From: Streptomyces sp. NRRL S-1022
Lineage (GTDB): Bacteria; Actinomycetota; Actinomycetes; Streptomycetales; Streptomycetaceae
Direction: 5' to 3'
Length of the DNA stretch: 64,000 nt
Assembly: GCF_000720135.1 (NCBI RefSeq)
Contig: NZ_JOIU01000008.1
Location: forward strand, 496,001-560,000
Below, one piece after another: positions 1-8,169 of the stretch. Positions within the stretch are counted from its first letter, which is position 1; each line of letters begins with the position of its first letter. The notes under the pieces were generated by a model. It did not search any database and had not been told where the DNA came from. It worked only from the letters and a program-made list of their open reading frames with translations. The translations under genes and the position numbers were made by a program.

Positions 1-150
1 CCGCCGGCAGTGCACCAGCGAAGTACCGCAACCACAGTGACCATCGATGAACGGTTCGGTCCGTCCGTGACCTTGATGCCGCCGCCATGTCCGCCGGTGC
101 ACCTCTGGAAGTCGAGCATGTAACGGCACGGCGGGTTCGGTCCTCGGCCT

Positions 151-1668
151 CTACGGTGTCGGGCTTGGGCTGGGCGGTGCGCTGGTAGCGGCGCCGCTCT
201 TCGAGGGCCTTGGTGGTGGGGACGCCGTGCCATCGGTTGGCGGCGCCGCAGGTGTCGTCCGGCTCTGGCCGGCGGTCCGGGCTGTGGTCGGCACGGATCG
301 TGGCGGCGGTGACGCCGATCCGGGCTGCCTGGAGTTCACGGGCGGTACAGAGGTGCTGCGGCTCGAGCTCGGGGCAGCCGCCGGATAAGAAGTGCCGAGT
401 GTCCTGGAGACGGGCTGGGCATGAGAGCCGGTTGCCGCAGCCGCAGGGTGGGACGCACCGAATGCCCTGGAGGAGGGCTGAGCGCCGTGAGATCGGGTGG
501 GTGGGAGGGCACCGGGCCCGCTCTTGGCAGTCGCCGTACCGTCGGACGGGTGCGCGGGCGTTTCGGCGGGCGTCGCTGCTTCCCGGTCGTCGCTTCCGCT
601 GGTGCTCGATGTGACGGCAAGAGTCGCACCCAAGGCCAAGGAGAGGGCCAGGGCCGTACCCGCTGCCAGGCGACGGCTGTGGCGAATGCCGCCGGGGAAT
701 TTGCGCCGGGTGACTGCCGCCTCCTGAGGGCGCATGTGCTCCTTCGCTCCGGGGTGAGTGGCCGGCGGCGTCGGAAGGCACGCCTCGGAGGGCGCCGAGA
801 GCGGCAGGGGGTATGGATCAGACCCGGCGTGCCGGGAGGCGAGGGCTTGCGCGCACTGCTCGGCGTCCGGGCGGGCCTCGGGGTCCTGGGCGGTCATGGC
901 CCGCAGCAGGGCCGCGAGTTCCGAGGCGAGCCAGGTGGGGACTTCGGGTGGGCGGTGCAGGCGGGCGACTGTCGCTTCCAACGGGGTGCCCTGGTACTCC
1001 AGTTCGCCTTTCAAGCACTCCAGCAGGACCAGGCCGAGCGCGTAGACGTCGGCGGCCGGCCCGATCCGCCTGCCCTCAACCTGCTCCGGTGCCAGATAGG
1101 CGGCGGTGCCTATCAGTACGTCCGGTGCCGTATGGCGGGTGGCATTGGCCAGGCGCGCGATTCCGAAATCAGCCAGGTGAGGAGCACCGGCCGCGTCGAG
1201 GAGGATGTTCGACGGTTTGATGTCCCGGTGCACGACGCCGGCCCTGTGGACATAGGCCAGCACCCGCGCGAGGGCGGCGCCCACCTCCACCACACGCCGT
1301 TCAGGCAGCGCTCCACCCGTCAGAAGGCTGCGCAGCGTGGGACCTTTGATCAGTTGCATGACGAGGTAGGCGCGGTCGTCGTGGCGGCCGGCGTCGTAGA
1401 CAGTGACCAGTCCCTGGTGCTGCAGGCGGGCCAGAAGGACGGCCTCCGCGGTGAGACGGTCCTCCGTCTGCGGGTCCGGGCCGGGCCGGAACACCTTGAC
1501 GGCCACGGACCGCCGAAGGCGCGTGTCAACGCCCTCGTACACGTCGGCCATGCCTCCCGATCCTATTTTCGCGCCCAACCGGTAGCGACCGGAGAGGACG
1601 TCGGCGGGCTGCTCATCCGCTGGAACCGGCGCTGGCGTCGGCGGGGCTGCTGATCGGCGGGCCTGCAT
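151..1668 (-). CDS. Membrane-anchored Ser/Thr protein kinase without PASTA domains
   Basis: This 505-residue Hanks-type kinase has all core motifs: glycine loop IGSGGMADV near residue 35, VAVK lysine near 58, HRDIKPSN catalytic loop, DFG and APE. A single membrane segment near residue 340 follows the kinase domain. The outer tail is a Pro/Ser/Thr/Ala-rich low-complexity stretch with no PASTA or other sensor domain. The start at 1668 has a GGAGA ribosome site 7 bases upstream; the in-frame ATG at 1716 has none. It stands alone with no phosphatase or substrate beside it, so the ligand and target are unknown. The kinase call is firm. Confidence 0.93.
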   Translation of the reverse strand: MQARRSAAPPTPAPVPADEQPADVLSGRYRLGAKIGSGGMADVYEGVDTRLRRSVAVKVFRPGPDPQTEDRLTAEAVLLARLQHQGLVTVYDAGRHDDRAYLVMQLIKGPTLRSLLTGGALPERRVVEVGAALARVLAYVHRAGVVHRDIKPSNILLDAAGAPHLADFGIARLANATRHTAPDVLIGTAAYLAPEQVEGRRIGPAADVYALGLVLLECLKGELEYQGTPLEATVARLHRPPEVPTWLASELAALLRAMTAQDPEARPDAEQCAQALASRHAGSDPYPLPLSAPSEACLPTPPATHPGAKEHMRPQEAAVTRRKFPGGIRHSRRLAAGTALALSLALGATLAVTSSTSGSDDREAATPAETPAHPSDGTATAKSGPGALPPTRSHGAQPSSRAFGASHPAAAATGSHAQPVSRTLGTSYPAAAPSSSRSTSVPPVNSRQPGSASPPPRSVPTTARTAGQSRTTPAAPPTDGTASPPPRPSKSGAATSAPPSPSPTP

Positions 1669-2382
1669 CTGGTTCTCCGTTGCTGTCACCGCGTACCGGA
1701 ATCGGCCATGGGCCATGCTGCGAGGCGGGTACCCTCAGCCTGTGTCAGATATCCGGACCAAGTCGGCGCAGCGACGAAAACTTGCCCCACTTTCCCCGTA
1801 GCTGGCGCGTTGCAGCAGGTCAGGCAAGCTGCCAGCCGGACAACTGCCGTCGTCGCCGACCTCGGCCATTTCCCCGGCAGGTCACTGACCAGTAGCCGAC
1901 AGCCGTGACATTTCGGCCAGATCAGCGTCGCGTCCTGGAACTGCTCATCGCTGATCTGACGCTGCACGTGCTCCGGCATGGCCTGGGCGGCGTAAGTGTT
2001 GGCCGGGTGGTGAGGGGGGTGGGTTCTGGGGCCTGCAACATAGTCCCGAGGTGGCTCCCGGGGACCTTTATGCCCACCCCCCTTGACCGCGGACCTCGAA
2101 GGTTCTCTGACCGGTCTCTCTCCACCAGGCAAGCTAACAAGGCGCACTGACAATCGCCTGGCGGGTGGCCTGCGGTACAGCAGCGAAGGACAGCGACACC
2201 GACGACCGCAGCGGAAGCTCCGCAGCCGTCTACGGCCGATTGACCAGACCAGCAAGCGTCTATGGCCCTCCAGCCGGCAGTTCGGCGTGAGTGAAGTCCC
2301 GAGTCAGAGGCGGTCGCGCTCGATGAGACGACGCGATGGGAGCGCCCCGCGGCGCTTGGCTGCGGGGCGCGGCCTGGTGGGG
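1669..2382. other. Long stretch without a convincing gene
   Basis: About 700 bases separate the kinase start from the next gene. Base composition is less GC-rich than the neighbours and no frame combines a ribosome site with strong third-position GC. The longest minus-strand frame (1686-2255) has no Shine-Dalgarno signal. Its last ~100 residues contain two cysteine pairs but no recognised family. It may be a decayed gene or a long regulatory region; I see no repeat or tRNA in it. Confidence 0.4.
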
Positions 2383-2595
2383 TCAGTCGACCATTTCGCC
2401 GTCGTGCGTGCCGCCCTTGCAGTAGTTGCCTGCCTCGTTGATCGCGGGGGTTCCGCCGCCCTGCCGGCACTCGGAGGGGGTGACGTAGGACTTGGCGCCG
2501 TGTGTGGCGGCAGTGGCGGTCGCGGCGCCTGTGAGGCCAAGGCCGGCCAGGGCTGCCGTGGCGATGACGGCGGCGAGGGTTCGTCGGATGCGCAT
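2383..2595 (-). CDS. Small secreted protein of unknown function
   Basis: A 70-residue protein with a typical Sec signal peptide: basic MRIRR start, hydrophobic alanine/leucine core, and a likely cleavage in the ATATAATHG region near residue 30. The mature ~40-residue part has two cysteines, which could form one disulfide, and a glycine-rich tail ending HDGEMVD. A GGGGAAA-type ribosome site precedes the start. It resembles the many short exported proteins of Streptomyces, but I cannot assign a family. It is transcribed convergently with nothing and divergently from the GYD gene. Confidence 0.7.
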   Translation of the reverse strand: MRIRRTLAAVIATAALAGLGLTGAATATAATHGAKSYVTPSECRQGGGTPAINEAGNYCKGGTHDGEMVD

Positions 2596-2775
2596 GTGGT
2601 TTCCCCTTTCACGGATTGCCTCGATTGGGGCACCTTGTCAGCTTGATCTTCACCCATGTGGGTGGCACGTCATGTTGCGCCATTCGGGTGACAGCGCTGT
2701 GCGGCGAGCGGCGACCGGCGTGGCAGCGGGTAGGCCATGGTGCTGTCGGGCAAGCAGCGGACAGGGAGCAGCCCC

Positions 2776-3096
2776 ATGCCGAAGTTCCTCATCCAGGCCA
2801 CCTACACGCCGGAGGGCACGAAAGGGCTGCTCAAGGAGGGTGCCAGCGGTCGCCGGGAGGCCGTCGACCGGGTCATCGGCGACCTCGGCGGGACGGTCGA
2901 GGCCATGTACTTCGCGTTCGGTGAGGACGACCTCGTGTGCATCGTCGACCTCCCCGACCCGGTGTCGATGGCCGCCGTCGCCCTCACCGTGAAGGCCAGC
3001 GGTGCCCTGTCCACCCGGGCCACTCCCCTTCTCACGCCGGAGGAGATCGACGAGGCCACCCGTCGGCAGGTGGCCTTCCGCGCTCCCGGTGCGTGA
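2776..3096 (+). CDS. GYD domain protein
   Basis: A 106-residue single-domain protein that starts MPKFLIQATYTPEGTKGLL, which fits the GYD family (small ferredoxin-like alpha/beta proteins, often fused or adjacent to redox genes). The family has no firmly defined reaction. The start at 2776 is preceded by AGGGAG about 8 bases upstream. Upstream in-frame codons lack such a site. It lies 54 bases before a CsbD-like gene on the same strand, so both may belong to a stress-induced pair. Confidence 0.8.
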   Translation: MPKFLIQATYTPEGTKGLLKEGASGRREAVDRVIGDLGGTVEAMYFAFGEDDLVCIVDLPDPVSMAAVALTVKASGALSTRATPLLTPEEIDEATRRQVAFRAPGA

Positions 3097-3150
3097 CATG
3101 CCTCTCCTCTTTCAGGGGCACTCGGCCGGTGAGTGTGGGGAGGTACCGAG

Positions 3151-3327
3151 ATGAGTGCCGGAGAAAAGGCCAAGGCGAAGGCCGAGCAGGTTGTCGGACG
3201 GGCCGTGCGGACGCTGGCTCACGCAGTGCACAAAAACGATCTCGCGGTGAAGGGTGCCGCCCTCGAAGCGCGGGGCAAACTGCGGGGTGCGAAAGAGGGG
3301 GCCAAGGGCCACTTCAAGCACTCGTGA
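3151..3327 (+). CDS. CsbD-like stress protein
   Basis: A 58-residue, lysine-, alanine- and glutamate-rich, cysteine-free protein (starts MSAGEKAKAKAEQVVGRAV). CsbD-family proteins are short, hydrophilic general-stress proteins under SigB-type control; their molecular role is not settled. The start at 3151 has a GGGGAGG ribosome site. The C-terminal half has the K-G-A/G-A-K pattern typical of the family. It follows the GYD gene and is convergent with the secreted protein at 3343. Confidence 0.75.
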   Translation: MSAGEKAKAKAEQVVGRAVRTLAHAVHKNDLAVKGAALEARGKLRGAKEGAKGHFKHS

Positions 3328-3342
3328 ACGGGGTGAAGGCGG

Positions 3343-3717
3343 TCAGGACAGGTCCGGGACGCAGCCGAACCAGTTCACCACGCGGCCGTCCTTCGTGTAG
3401 CCCAGGCATCGCATGGTCTTGTCGTGCAGGGTGCTGGTGCCGTCGATGGATTCGTCCAGGTAGTCGTTCCTGTGGCGCGGCTGGATCAGGGTGTCGACGT
3501 CGATGACGTACCAGCGGTGCCGCTGGTCCGGGATGTCGCAGCCGCGGGCGGTGACGTTGCGGCTGGGGCCCTCGCTCCATATCGGGCGTTCGGCGCGGTC
3601 GCAGTGGGCCTTCCCGGACGCGGCGGCGGTGCCGGCGCCGGTACCGAGCAGTGCGGTGACGCCTGCGGCCAGCGCTGCGGCAGCGCCGAGCAGGCGGTGT
3701 GCGGTGCGGTTCGTCAA
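3343..3717 (-). CDS. Secreted protein of unknown function
   Basis: A 124-residue exported protein. The start codon is TTG at 3717, chosen because AGGAGGA lies five bases upstream and the encoded sequence begins a clear signal peptide (basic TNRTAHR, hydrophobic core, cleavage near GTAAASG). The mature part has four cysteines, several aromatic residues and the C-terminus NWFGCVPDLS, consistent with a small disulfide-stabilised extracellular protein. No family was recognised. It reads away from the AhpD-like gene, and the 213-base gap between them contains that gene's promoter. Confidence 0.75.
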   Translation of the reverse strand: MTNRTAHRLLGAAAALAAGVTALLGTGAGTAAASGKAHCDRAERPIWSEGPSRNVTARGCDIPDQRHRWYVIDVDTLIQPRHRNDYLDESIDGTSTLHDKTMRCLGYTKDGRVVNWFGCVPDLS

Positions 3718-3864
3718 GGGGTCCTCCTGGCAGGTGGGGCCTGACGTGAGCCTCACACGCCTCCCGGCGTCCGTCCTGGCGGGCGGGGGGCCGGTCCCAC
3801 GTCCCGGTGACGGGCGTGGTGCCAATGCAGCAGCAGCGGCGGTGACGCGGGTCACACGCGGCGG

Positions 3865-3891
3865 TGTCACATCCTCGGCGCGCCCGCCGTC
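3865..3891 (+). promoter_or_regulatory. ECF41-type sigma factor promoter
   Basis: The -35 element TGTCACA (3865-3871) is followed by exactly 16 bases and the -10 element CGTC (3888-3891). This is the published consensus of the ECF41 sigma group, whose targets are carboxymuconolactone decarboxylases, oxidoreductases and epimerases. The next gene is such a carboxymuconolactone decarboxylase-like protein. A GTGAC/GTCAC inverted repeat lies just upstream (3842-3855). No ECF41 sigma gene is within the window. Confidence 0.75.
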
Positions 3892-3930
3892 AATGAGGTG
3901 CAAGCAGCCGCAACCACCGAGGAGCACACC

Positions 3931-4404
3931 ATGGACGCTCGGCTCGACCTCCACGCCAACCCCGTCGCCGGCAAGCTGTTCAAGCACTTCAACGCCGCCG
4001 GCAAGGTGATCGCGGAGTCCACGCTGCCCGCTGCCACGCAGGAGCTGGTGAAGCTCCGGGCCAGTCAGATCAACGGGTGCGGGTTCTGCACCGACATGCA
4101 CACCAAGGACGCCCTGCACCACGGGGAGACGCAGACCCGGCTGAACCTGGTCGCGGCCTGGCGCGAGGCCACCGTGTTCAGCGACGCCGAGCGGGCCGCG
4201 CTGGAGCTGGCGGAGCAGGGGACCCGGATCGCCGACGCGGCCGGCGGGGTCCCGGACGAGGTCTGGGCGAACGCCGCCAAGCACTACGACGAGGACCAGC
4301 TCGCCGCGCTGATCGCCCTCATCGCGCTGATCAACGCCTACAACCGGGCGAACGTCATCGTCCAGCAGCCCGCCGGCGACTACGTGCCCGGCATGTTCGG
4401 CTGA
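3931..4404 (+). CDS. Carboxymuconolactone decarboxylase / AhpD-like protein
   Basis: A 157-residue all-helical AhpD-fold protein. The NGCGFCTDMHTKDA motif (residues ~49-62) supplies the CxxC pair and downstream histidine that give alkylhydroperoxidase-type thiol activity in this family. The start at 3931 has GAGGAG upstream. The gene is monocistronic behind an ECF41-type promoter, so its expression probably depends on that sigma factor under an unidentified stress. The substrate is unknown; a role in organic peroxide or redox defence is inferred from the family. Confidence 0.88.
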   Translation: MDARLDLHANPVAGKLFKHFNAAGKVIAESTLPAATQELVKLRASQINGCGFCTDMHTKDALHHGETQTRLNLVAAWREATVFSDAERAALELAEQGTRIADAAGGVPDEVWANAAKHYDEDQLAALIALIALINAYNRANVIVQQPAGDYVPGMFG

Positions 4405-4476
4405 GACCGGCCCGCACGCCGGCCCCCGGCCACGCCGGCCACCGGCACACCGGCACACCGTCACGCCGGTACGCCG

Positions 4477-5046
4477 TCACGGGTGCATCCTCGCGCCCTT
4501 CAGGACCTTGTCCACGCCGTTCCGGGGGCCGTACACCGCCAGCCCCACCAGGTCCAGGCCGGCCGTCGGGACGGCGCGGACCGCCGCGCGGTTGGCGCCG
4601 TCGTGACCCGTGGCGAACAGGTCCGCCGTGAACACCGCACAGGGCAGGGCGCGGGCCAGTGCCCTGCCGTGGGCCGCCGTCAGGGTCTCCTTCGCGCCCT
4701 CGAAGACCAGCACCGGCTGGCGGAACATGGGCAGGTACGGCACTCCGTCCGCGTCCTCGTACGGGGCGCCGATCACCTCGGGGACCGTGGCGCCCAGGCC
4801 GCTGACCAGGAACGCGGTGACGTTCAGCCGCCGCCAGGTCTCCAGGTCGTCGCGCAGCAGAACGGCGATCTTCGTGTCGAAGCGAACGGGCGCGGCGCCG
4901 GGGCCGGCGTCCGGACCGGTGCCCGGTGCGGCGATCGGCTTGGTGTCGGGCGCGGCGATCGGCTTGGTGCCGGGCGCGGCGATCGGCGTGGTGGCCTGTG
5001 TGGTGTTCGGCGCGGTGGCCTGTGTGGTGTTCGGCGCGGTGTTCAT
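4477..5046 (-). CDS. DUF2000 family protein with repetitive N-terminus
   Basis: A 189-residue protein. Residues ~55-189 match DUF2000, a peptidyl-tRNA-hydrolase-like fold of unknown function (KIAVLLRDDLETW, LNVTAFLVSG, DLFATGHDGANRAAV and the terminal VDKVLKGARMHP). The first ~50 residues are an Ala/Pro/Thr repeat encoded by tandem DNA repeats and are probably disordered. The start at 5046 has no clear ribosome site, so leaderless translation is likely. It is divergent from an AraC regulator only 49 bases away, a pairing that suggests control by that regulator. Confidence 0.85.
   Translation of the reverse strand: MNTAPNTTQATAPNTTQATTPIAAPGTKPIAAPDTKPIAAPGTGPDAGPGAAPVRFDTKIAVLLRDDLETWRRLNVTAFLVSGLGATVPEVIGAPYEDADGVPYLPMFRQPVLVFEGAKETLTAAHGRALARALPCAVFTADLFATGHDGANRAAVRAVPTAGLDLVGLAVYGPRNGVDKVLKGARMHP
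4927..5040. repeat. 24-bp minisatellite inside the DUF2000 gene
   Basis: Two kinds of in-frame 24-bp tandem unit lie side by side. About three copies begin GCGGCGATCGGC (4927-4990), and two identical copies begin GTGGCCTGTGTG (about 4991-5038). They encode the TKPIAAPG-like and NTTQATAP-like repeats of the DUF2000 N-terminus. Because units are multiples of three, copy-number change would alter length without a frameshift. Confidence 0.8.
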
Positions 5047-5095
5047 GGAGTGAGACTCGCCGCTGGAGCGCGCCCGCGTCTTGTACGTTCCTTGC

Positions 5096-5890
5096 ATGGC
5101 CGCCGGGCAGGAAGTCACCGCGTGGCGCCCCCGGGTCCCGGGCGTCACCGAGGTCTTCCACGCCCGCTTCACCGAGTACGCCTATCCGATGCACGTCCAC
5201 GACGCCTGGACGCTGCTGATCGTGGACGACGGGGCCGTACGGTACGACCTGGACCGGCACGAGCACGGCACCCCGCACGACACCGTGTCGCTGCTGCCGC
5301 CGCACGTGCCGCACAACGGGTCGCCGGCCACGCCGGGGGGCTTCCGCAAGCGGGTGGTCTACCTGGACGGCAGCCGGCTCGGGGAGGAGTTCATCGGGCC
5401 GGCGGTGGACTCCCCCGATCTGCGGGACCCCGTACTCCGGCGGCGGGTCGGGCAGTTGCACTCCGCCCTCGCCCGGCCCGGCGACGAGCTGGAGGCGGAG
5501 AGCCGGCTGGCCCTCGTCGCAGAGCGGCTGCGGGACCATCTGCGCCGGCGGCCCCGGCAGGGACGGCTCGCGGACCCCGTACTCGCCCGTGAGCTAAGGG
5601 AGTTGCTGGACGCCCGGGTCGTCGAGGGGATCTCGCTGGAGGACGCCGGCCGGCTGCTGCACGCCCATCCGGCGCATCTGGTACGGGCGTTCAGCGGTGC
5701 GTACGGCATCGCCCCGCACCAGTACCTGATGTCCCGGCGGGTCGGACGGGCCCGGCGGCTGCTGCTCGACGGGCTGCCGCCGGGCGCGGTGGCCCCGGTG
5801 GCCGGGTTCTACGACCAGGCCCATCTCACCCGGCACTTCAAGAAGCTGGTCGGGGTGACGCCAGGGCTCTACCGGAGCGGCGGACGCTGA
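5096..5890 (+). CDS. AraC family transcriptional regulator
   Basis: A 264-residue regulator with an N-terminal cupin sensor domain (residues ~10-140, with MHVHDAWTLL and LLPPHVPHNG typical of the fold) and a C-terminal double helix-turn-helix AraC domain (GIAPHQYLMSRRVGRARRLL, then FYDQAHLTRHFKKLVGVTPG). The ATG at 5096 has no Shine-Dalgarno signal but has TACGTT-like -10 sequence close upstream, so it is probably leaderless. It shares a 49-base divergent promoter with the DUF2000 gene, its likely target. The small-molecule ligand is unknown. Confidence 0.9.
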   Translation: MAAGQEVTAWRPRVPGVTEVFHARFTEYAYPMHVHDAWTLLIVDDGAVRYDLDRHEHGTPHDTVSLLPPHVPHNGSPATPGGFRKRVVYLDGSRLGEEFIGPAVDSPDLRDPVLRRRVGQLHSALARPGDELEAESRLALVAERLRDHLRRRPRQGRLADPVLARELRELLDARVVEGISLEDAGRLLHAHPAHLVRAFSGAYGIAPHQYLMSRRVGRARRLLLDGLPPGAVAPVAGFYDQAHLTRHFKKLVGVTPGLYRSGGR

Positions 5891-6101
5891 ACCTCGTACG
5901 GGAGGCTCCTGTGCGGAAGGCCCTCACCCGGTGATCGGCTCCCGCCCGGTGACCACGTTCGGCCGGCTGCCGGCCGAGCGGGAACTCGCCGCCCCGCTGC
6001 GGGCGTTCACCAACGCGCTGCGGGCGTTCGCCGACGCGCCGGACCACGGCGGCCGCGAAGCGCCCGGGCCGGACCCGTCCCGACCGACCGCTCGCCCGGG
6101 C

Positions 6102-6602
6102 TCAGTCCGCCGGGCGGTCGATCAGGTGCATGAAGGCCTCCAGGTTCCGCGTGGACTCGCCGCGGGAGACGCGCCAGGCGTACTCCTTGCGGATCGAGGA
6201 GGCGAAGCCCAGTTCCAGGAGGGTGTTGAAGGCGCCGTCGGCCGCTTCCAGGACCTGGCCGAGGAGGCGGTCGATCTCGTCCGGGGTGACGGAGGCGAGG
6301 GGCAGCCGGGAGGTGACGTAGACGTCGCCGAGGCGGTCGACGGCGTAACTCACGCCGTAGAGCTTGAGGTTGCGCTCCAGCAGCCAGCGGTGGACGCCGG
6401 CCTCGTTCTCGTCGGGGTGGCGGATGACGAAGGCGTTGAGCGACAGGGAGTGGCGGCCGACGAGGAAGGACACCGTGGTGGACAGTTTCCGGCTGCCGGG
6501 GAGCTTGACCACGTAGTTCCCGGGCTCGGGGTTCTCCCACTCCAGCTCCGCGTCCTTGAAGACGCCCTCCAGGACCTGACCGGCCTTCTCCACGTCACCC
6601 AT
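6102..6602 (-). CDS. YbjN domain protein next to mshA
   Basis: A 166-residue YbjN-family protein. YbjN proteins have a type III secretion chaperone-like fold and affect motility, stress and exopolysaccharide in enterobacteria; their action in actinobacteria is undefined. The start (ATGG at 6602) overlaps the mshA stop by 8 bases, so translation is coupled to mshA. This mshA-ybjN pairing is common in Streptomyces and suggests a shared role around mycothiol, though none has been shown here. No cysteines are visible. Confidence 0.8.
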   Translation of the reverse strand: MGDVEKAGQVLEGVFKDAELEWENPEPGNYVVKLPGSRKLSTTVSFLVGRHSLSLNAFVIRHPDENEAGVHRWLLERNLKLYGVSYAVDRLGDVYVTSRLPLASVTPDEIDRLLGQVLEAADGAFNTLLELGFASSIRKEYAWRVSRGESTRNLEAFMHLIDRPAD

Positions 6603-7932
6603 GGTGGGAGCGTACGCGACGGCGGTGGGACTGGGTCGCGGCCGTGTAGACGTCGGCGGTGGCGGCGGCGGCCGTGTCCCAGCCGAAGGACTGGGCGTGC
6701 CGGGCGGCGGCCTCGCCCATGCGCGGGGTGAGGTCCGGCTGGTCGGCGAAGCGGCACAGCACGCGCGCGTAGTCGGCCGGGTCGTGGCCGTCGACGAGGA
6801 AGCCGGTCTCGCCGTCGCGCACGGCGACCGGCAGGCCGCCGACGGAGGCCGCGAGGACGGGGGTGCCGGCCGCCTGCGCCTCGACGGCGACCAGGCCGAA
6901 GGACTCGCTGTACGACGGCATGACCAGCACGGACGCGGCCCGGAACCAGTCCGCCAGCTGGTCCTGGCCGACCGGCGGGTGGAACCGTACGACGTCCGCG
7001 ATGCCCAGCCGGGCCGCGAGCTTCTGCAGGCCCTCCGGCTTGGCGAGCCCGCTGCCGCTCGGGCCGCCGACGACCGGGACGAGGAGGCGGGAGCGCAGGT
7101 CGGGGCGCTCGTCCAGCAAGGCGGCCACGGCGCGCAGCAGGACGTCGGGTGCCTTGAGGGGCTGTATGCGGCCGGCGAAGAGCGGGATCAGGGCGTCCTG
7201 CGGGAGGCCGAGGCGGGCGCGGGCGGCGGCCCGGCCGTCGGCGGTGCGGAAGCGGTCGAGGTTGACGCCGGGGTGGACCACGGCGACCTTGGCGGGGTCG
7301 GCCGCGTAGTGCCGTACCAGCTCGCCGGCCTCCTCGGCGGTGTTGGCGACGAGCCGGTCGGCGGCGGCCACGATCTGGGTCTCCCCGATGACGCGGGCGG
7401 CGGGCTCGGGGGTGTCGCCGTCGGCCAGATTGGCGTTCTTGACCTTGGCCATGGTGTGCATGGCGTGCACCAGGGGCACGCCCCAGCGCTGGGCGGCGAG
7501 CCAGCCGACGTGACCGGAGAGCCAGTAGTGCGAGTGGACGAGGTCGTAGTGGCCGGGGCGGTGACCGGCCCAGGCCTGCATGACGCCGTGCGTGAAGGCG
7601 CACAGCTGGGCGGGGAGGTCTTCCTTGGCCAGGCCCTCGTAGGGGCCCGCGTCGACGTGCCGGACGAGGACGCCGGGGGCGAGCTCGACCGAGGGGGGCA
7701 GGCCGCCGGCCGTGGCCCGGGTGAAGATCTCGACCTCGATGTTGATCGCGGCCAGCCGCTGGGCCAGCTCCACGATGTAGACGTTCATGCCGCCGGCGTC
7801 GCCGGTGCCGGGCTGGTGGAGCGGGGAGGTGTGCACGGAGAGCATGGCCACCCGGCGGGGCCTGCGGTACAGCCGGAGCCGTGCGCCGGCCGACGGGGAA
7901 CGCCGCCCGAGCCTGCTGACGTACTGGCTCAC
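6595..7932 (-). CDS. mshA: D-inositol-3-phosphate glycosyltransferase
   Basis: MshA makes the first committed step of mycothiol synthesis, transferring N-acetylglucosamine from UDP-GlcNAc to 1L-myo-inositol 1-phosphate. The 445-residue protein is a GT4 glycosyltransferase with two Rossmann domains. It shows the N-terminal [19 protein letters not shown] substrate loop, HSHYWLSG, and the C-terminal [19 protein letters not shown] nucleotide-sugar motif with its EX7E glutamates. The GTG start at 7932 was chosen for the AAGGAGGAA ribosome site. It is followed by the overlapping ybjN gene. mshD lies about 37 kb away in the same window, so the pathway is dispersed. Confidence 0.95.
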   Translation of the reverse strand: MSQYVSRLGRRSPSAGARLRLYRRPRRVAMLSVHTSPLHQPGTGDAGGMNVYIVELAQRLAAINIEVEIFTRATAGGLPPSVELAPGVLVRHVDAGPYEGLAKEDLPAQLCAFTHGVMQAWAGHRPGHYDLVHSHYWLSGHVGWLAAQRWGVPLVHAMHTMAKVKNANLADGDTPEPAARVIGETQIVAAADRLVANTAEEAGELVRHYAADPAKVAVVHPGVNLDRFRTADGRAAARARLGLPQDALIPLFAGRIQPLKAPDVLLRAVAALLDERPDLRSRLLVPVVGGPSGSGLAKPEGLQKLAARLGIADVVRFHPPVGQDQLADWFRAASVLVMPSYSESFGLVAVEAQAAGTPVLAASVGGLPVAVRDGETGFLVDGHDPADYARVLCRFADQPDLTPRMGEAAARHAQSFGWDTAAAATADVYTAATQSHRRRVRSHHG

Positions 7933-8076
7933 GTGGCGTTCCTCCTTGCGTGCGGGCAGGCCTCCCGAGGGCCCTCCGCGCCCTCCAAGGGGGTCCAACA
8001 GCGAGCGGGTGCCCGGCCATTTCCCGCACAACCGGATTTGCCGAATTATTACCTTCGATCGGTCAACCGTTCGAAT

Positions 8077-8136
8077 GTGGATCGCATCGGCATTCGCTGT
8101 GGATCACGTCGGCGCCCGCCCGCGGATCGCTTCGGC
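8077..8136. repeat. Three direct repeats in the mshA-methyltransferase promoter region
   Basis: The imperfect 15-base unit G(T/C)GGATCRCNTCGGC occurs at 8077-8091, 8099-8113 and 8122-8136, spaced 22 and 23 bases apart. That is close to two helical turns, so a protein could bind all three on one face. They lie between the divergent mshA and methyltransferase genes. The bound protein is not known. Confidence 0.5.
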
Positions 8137-8169
8137 GGGGCACCCCGAGAGCCGCTTACCCTCGTACGC

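Noticed and set aside
1686..2255. Minus-strand 189-codon reading frame with two cysteine pairs
   Set aside because: It has no ribosome site, poor codon bias and no family I recognise, so it is described only as an unassigned stretch.
8076..8113. TGTGGAT words as DnaA boxes
   Set aside because: They match only part of a DnaA box, are few, and are better explained by the longer 15-base promoter repeats.
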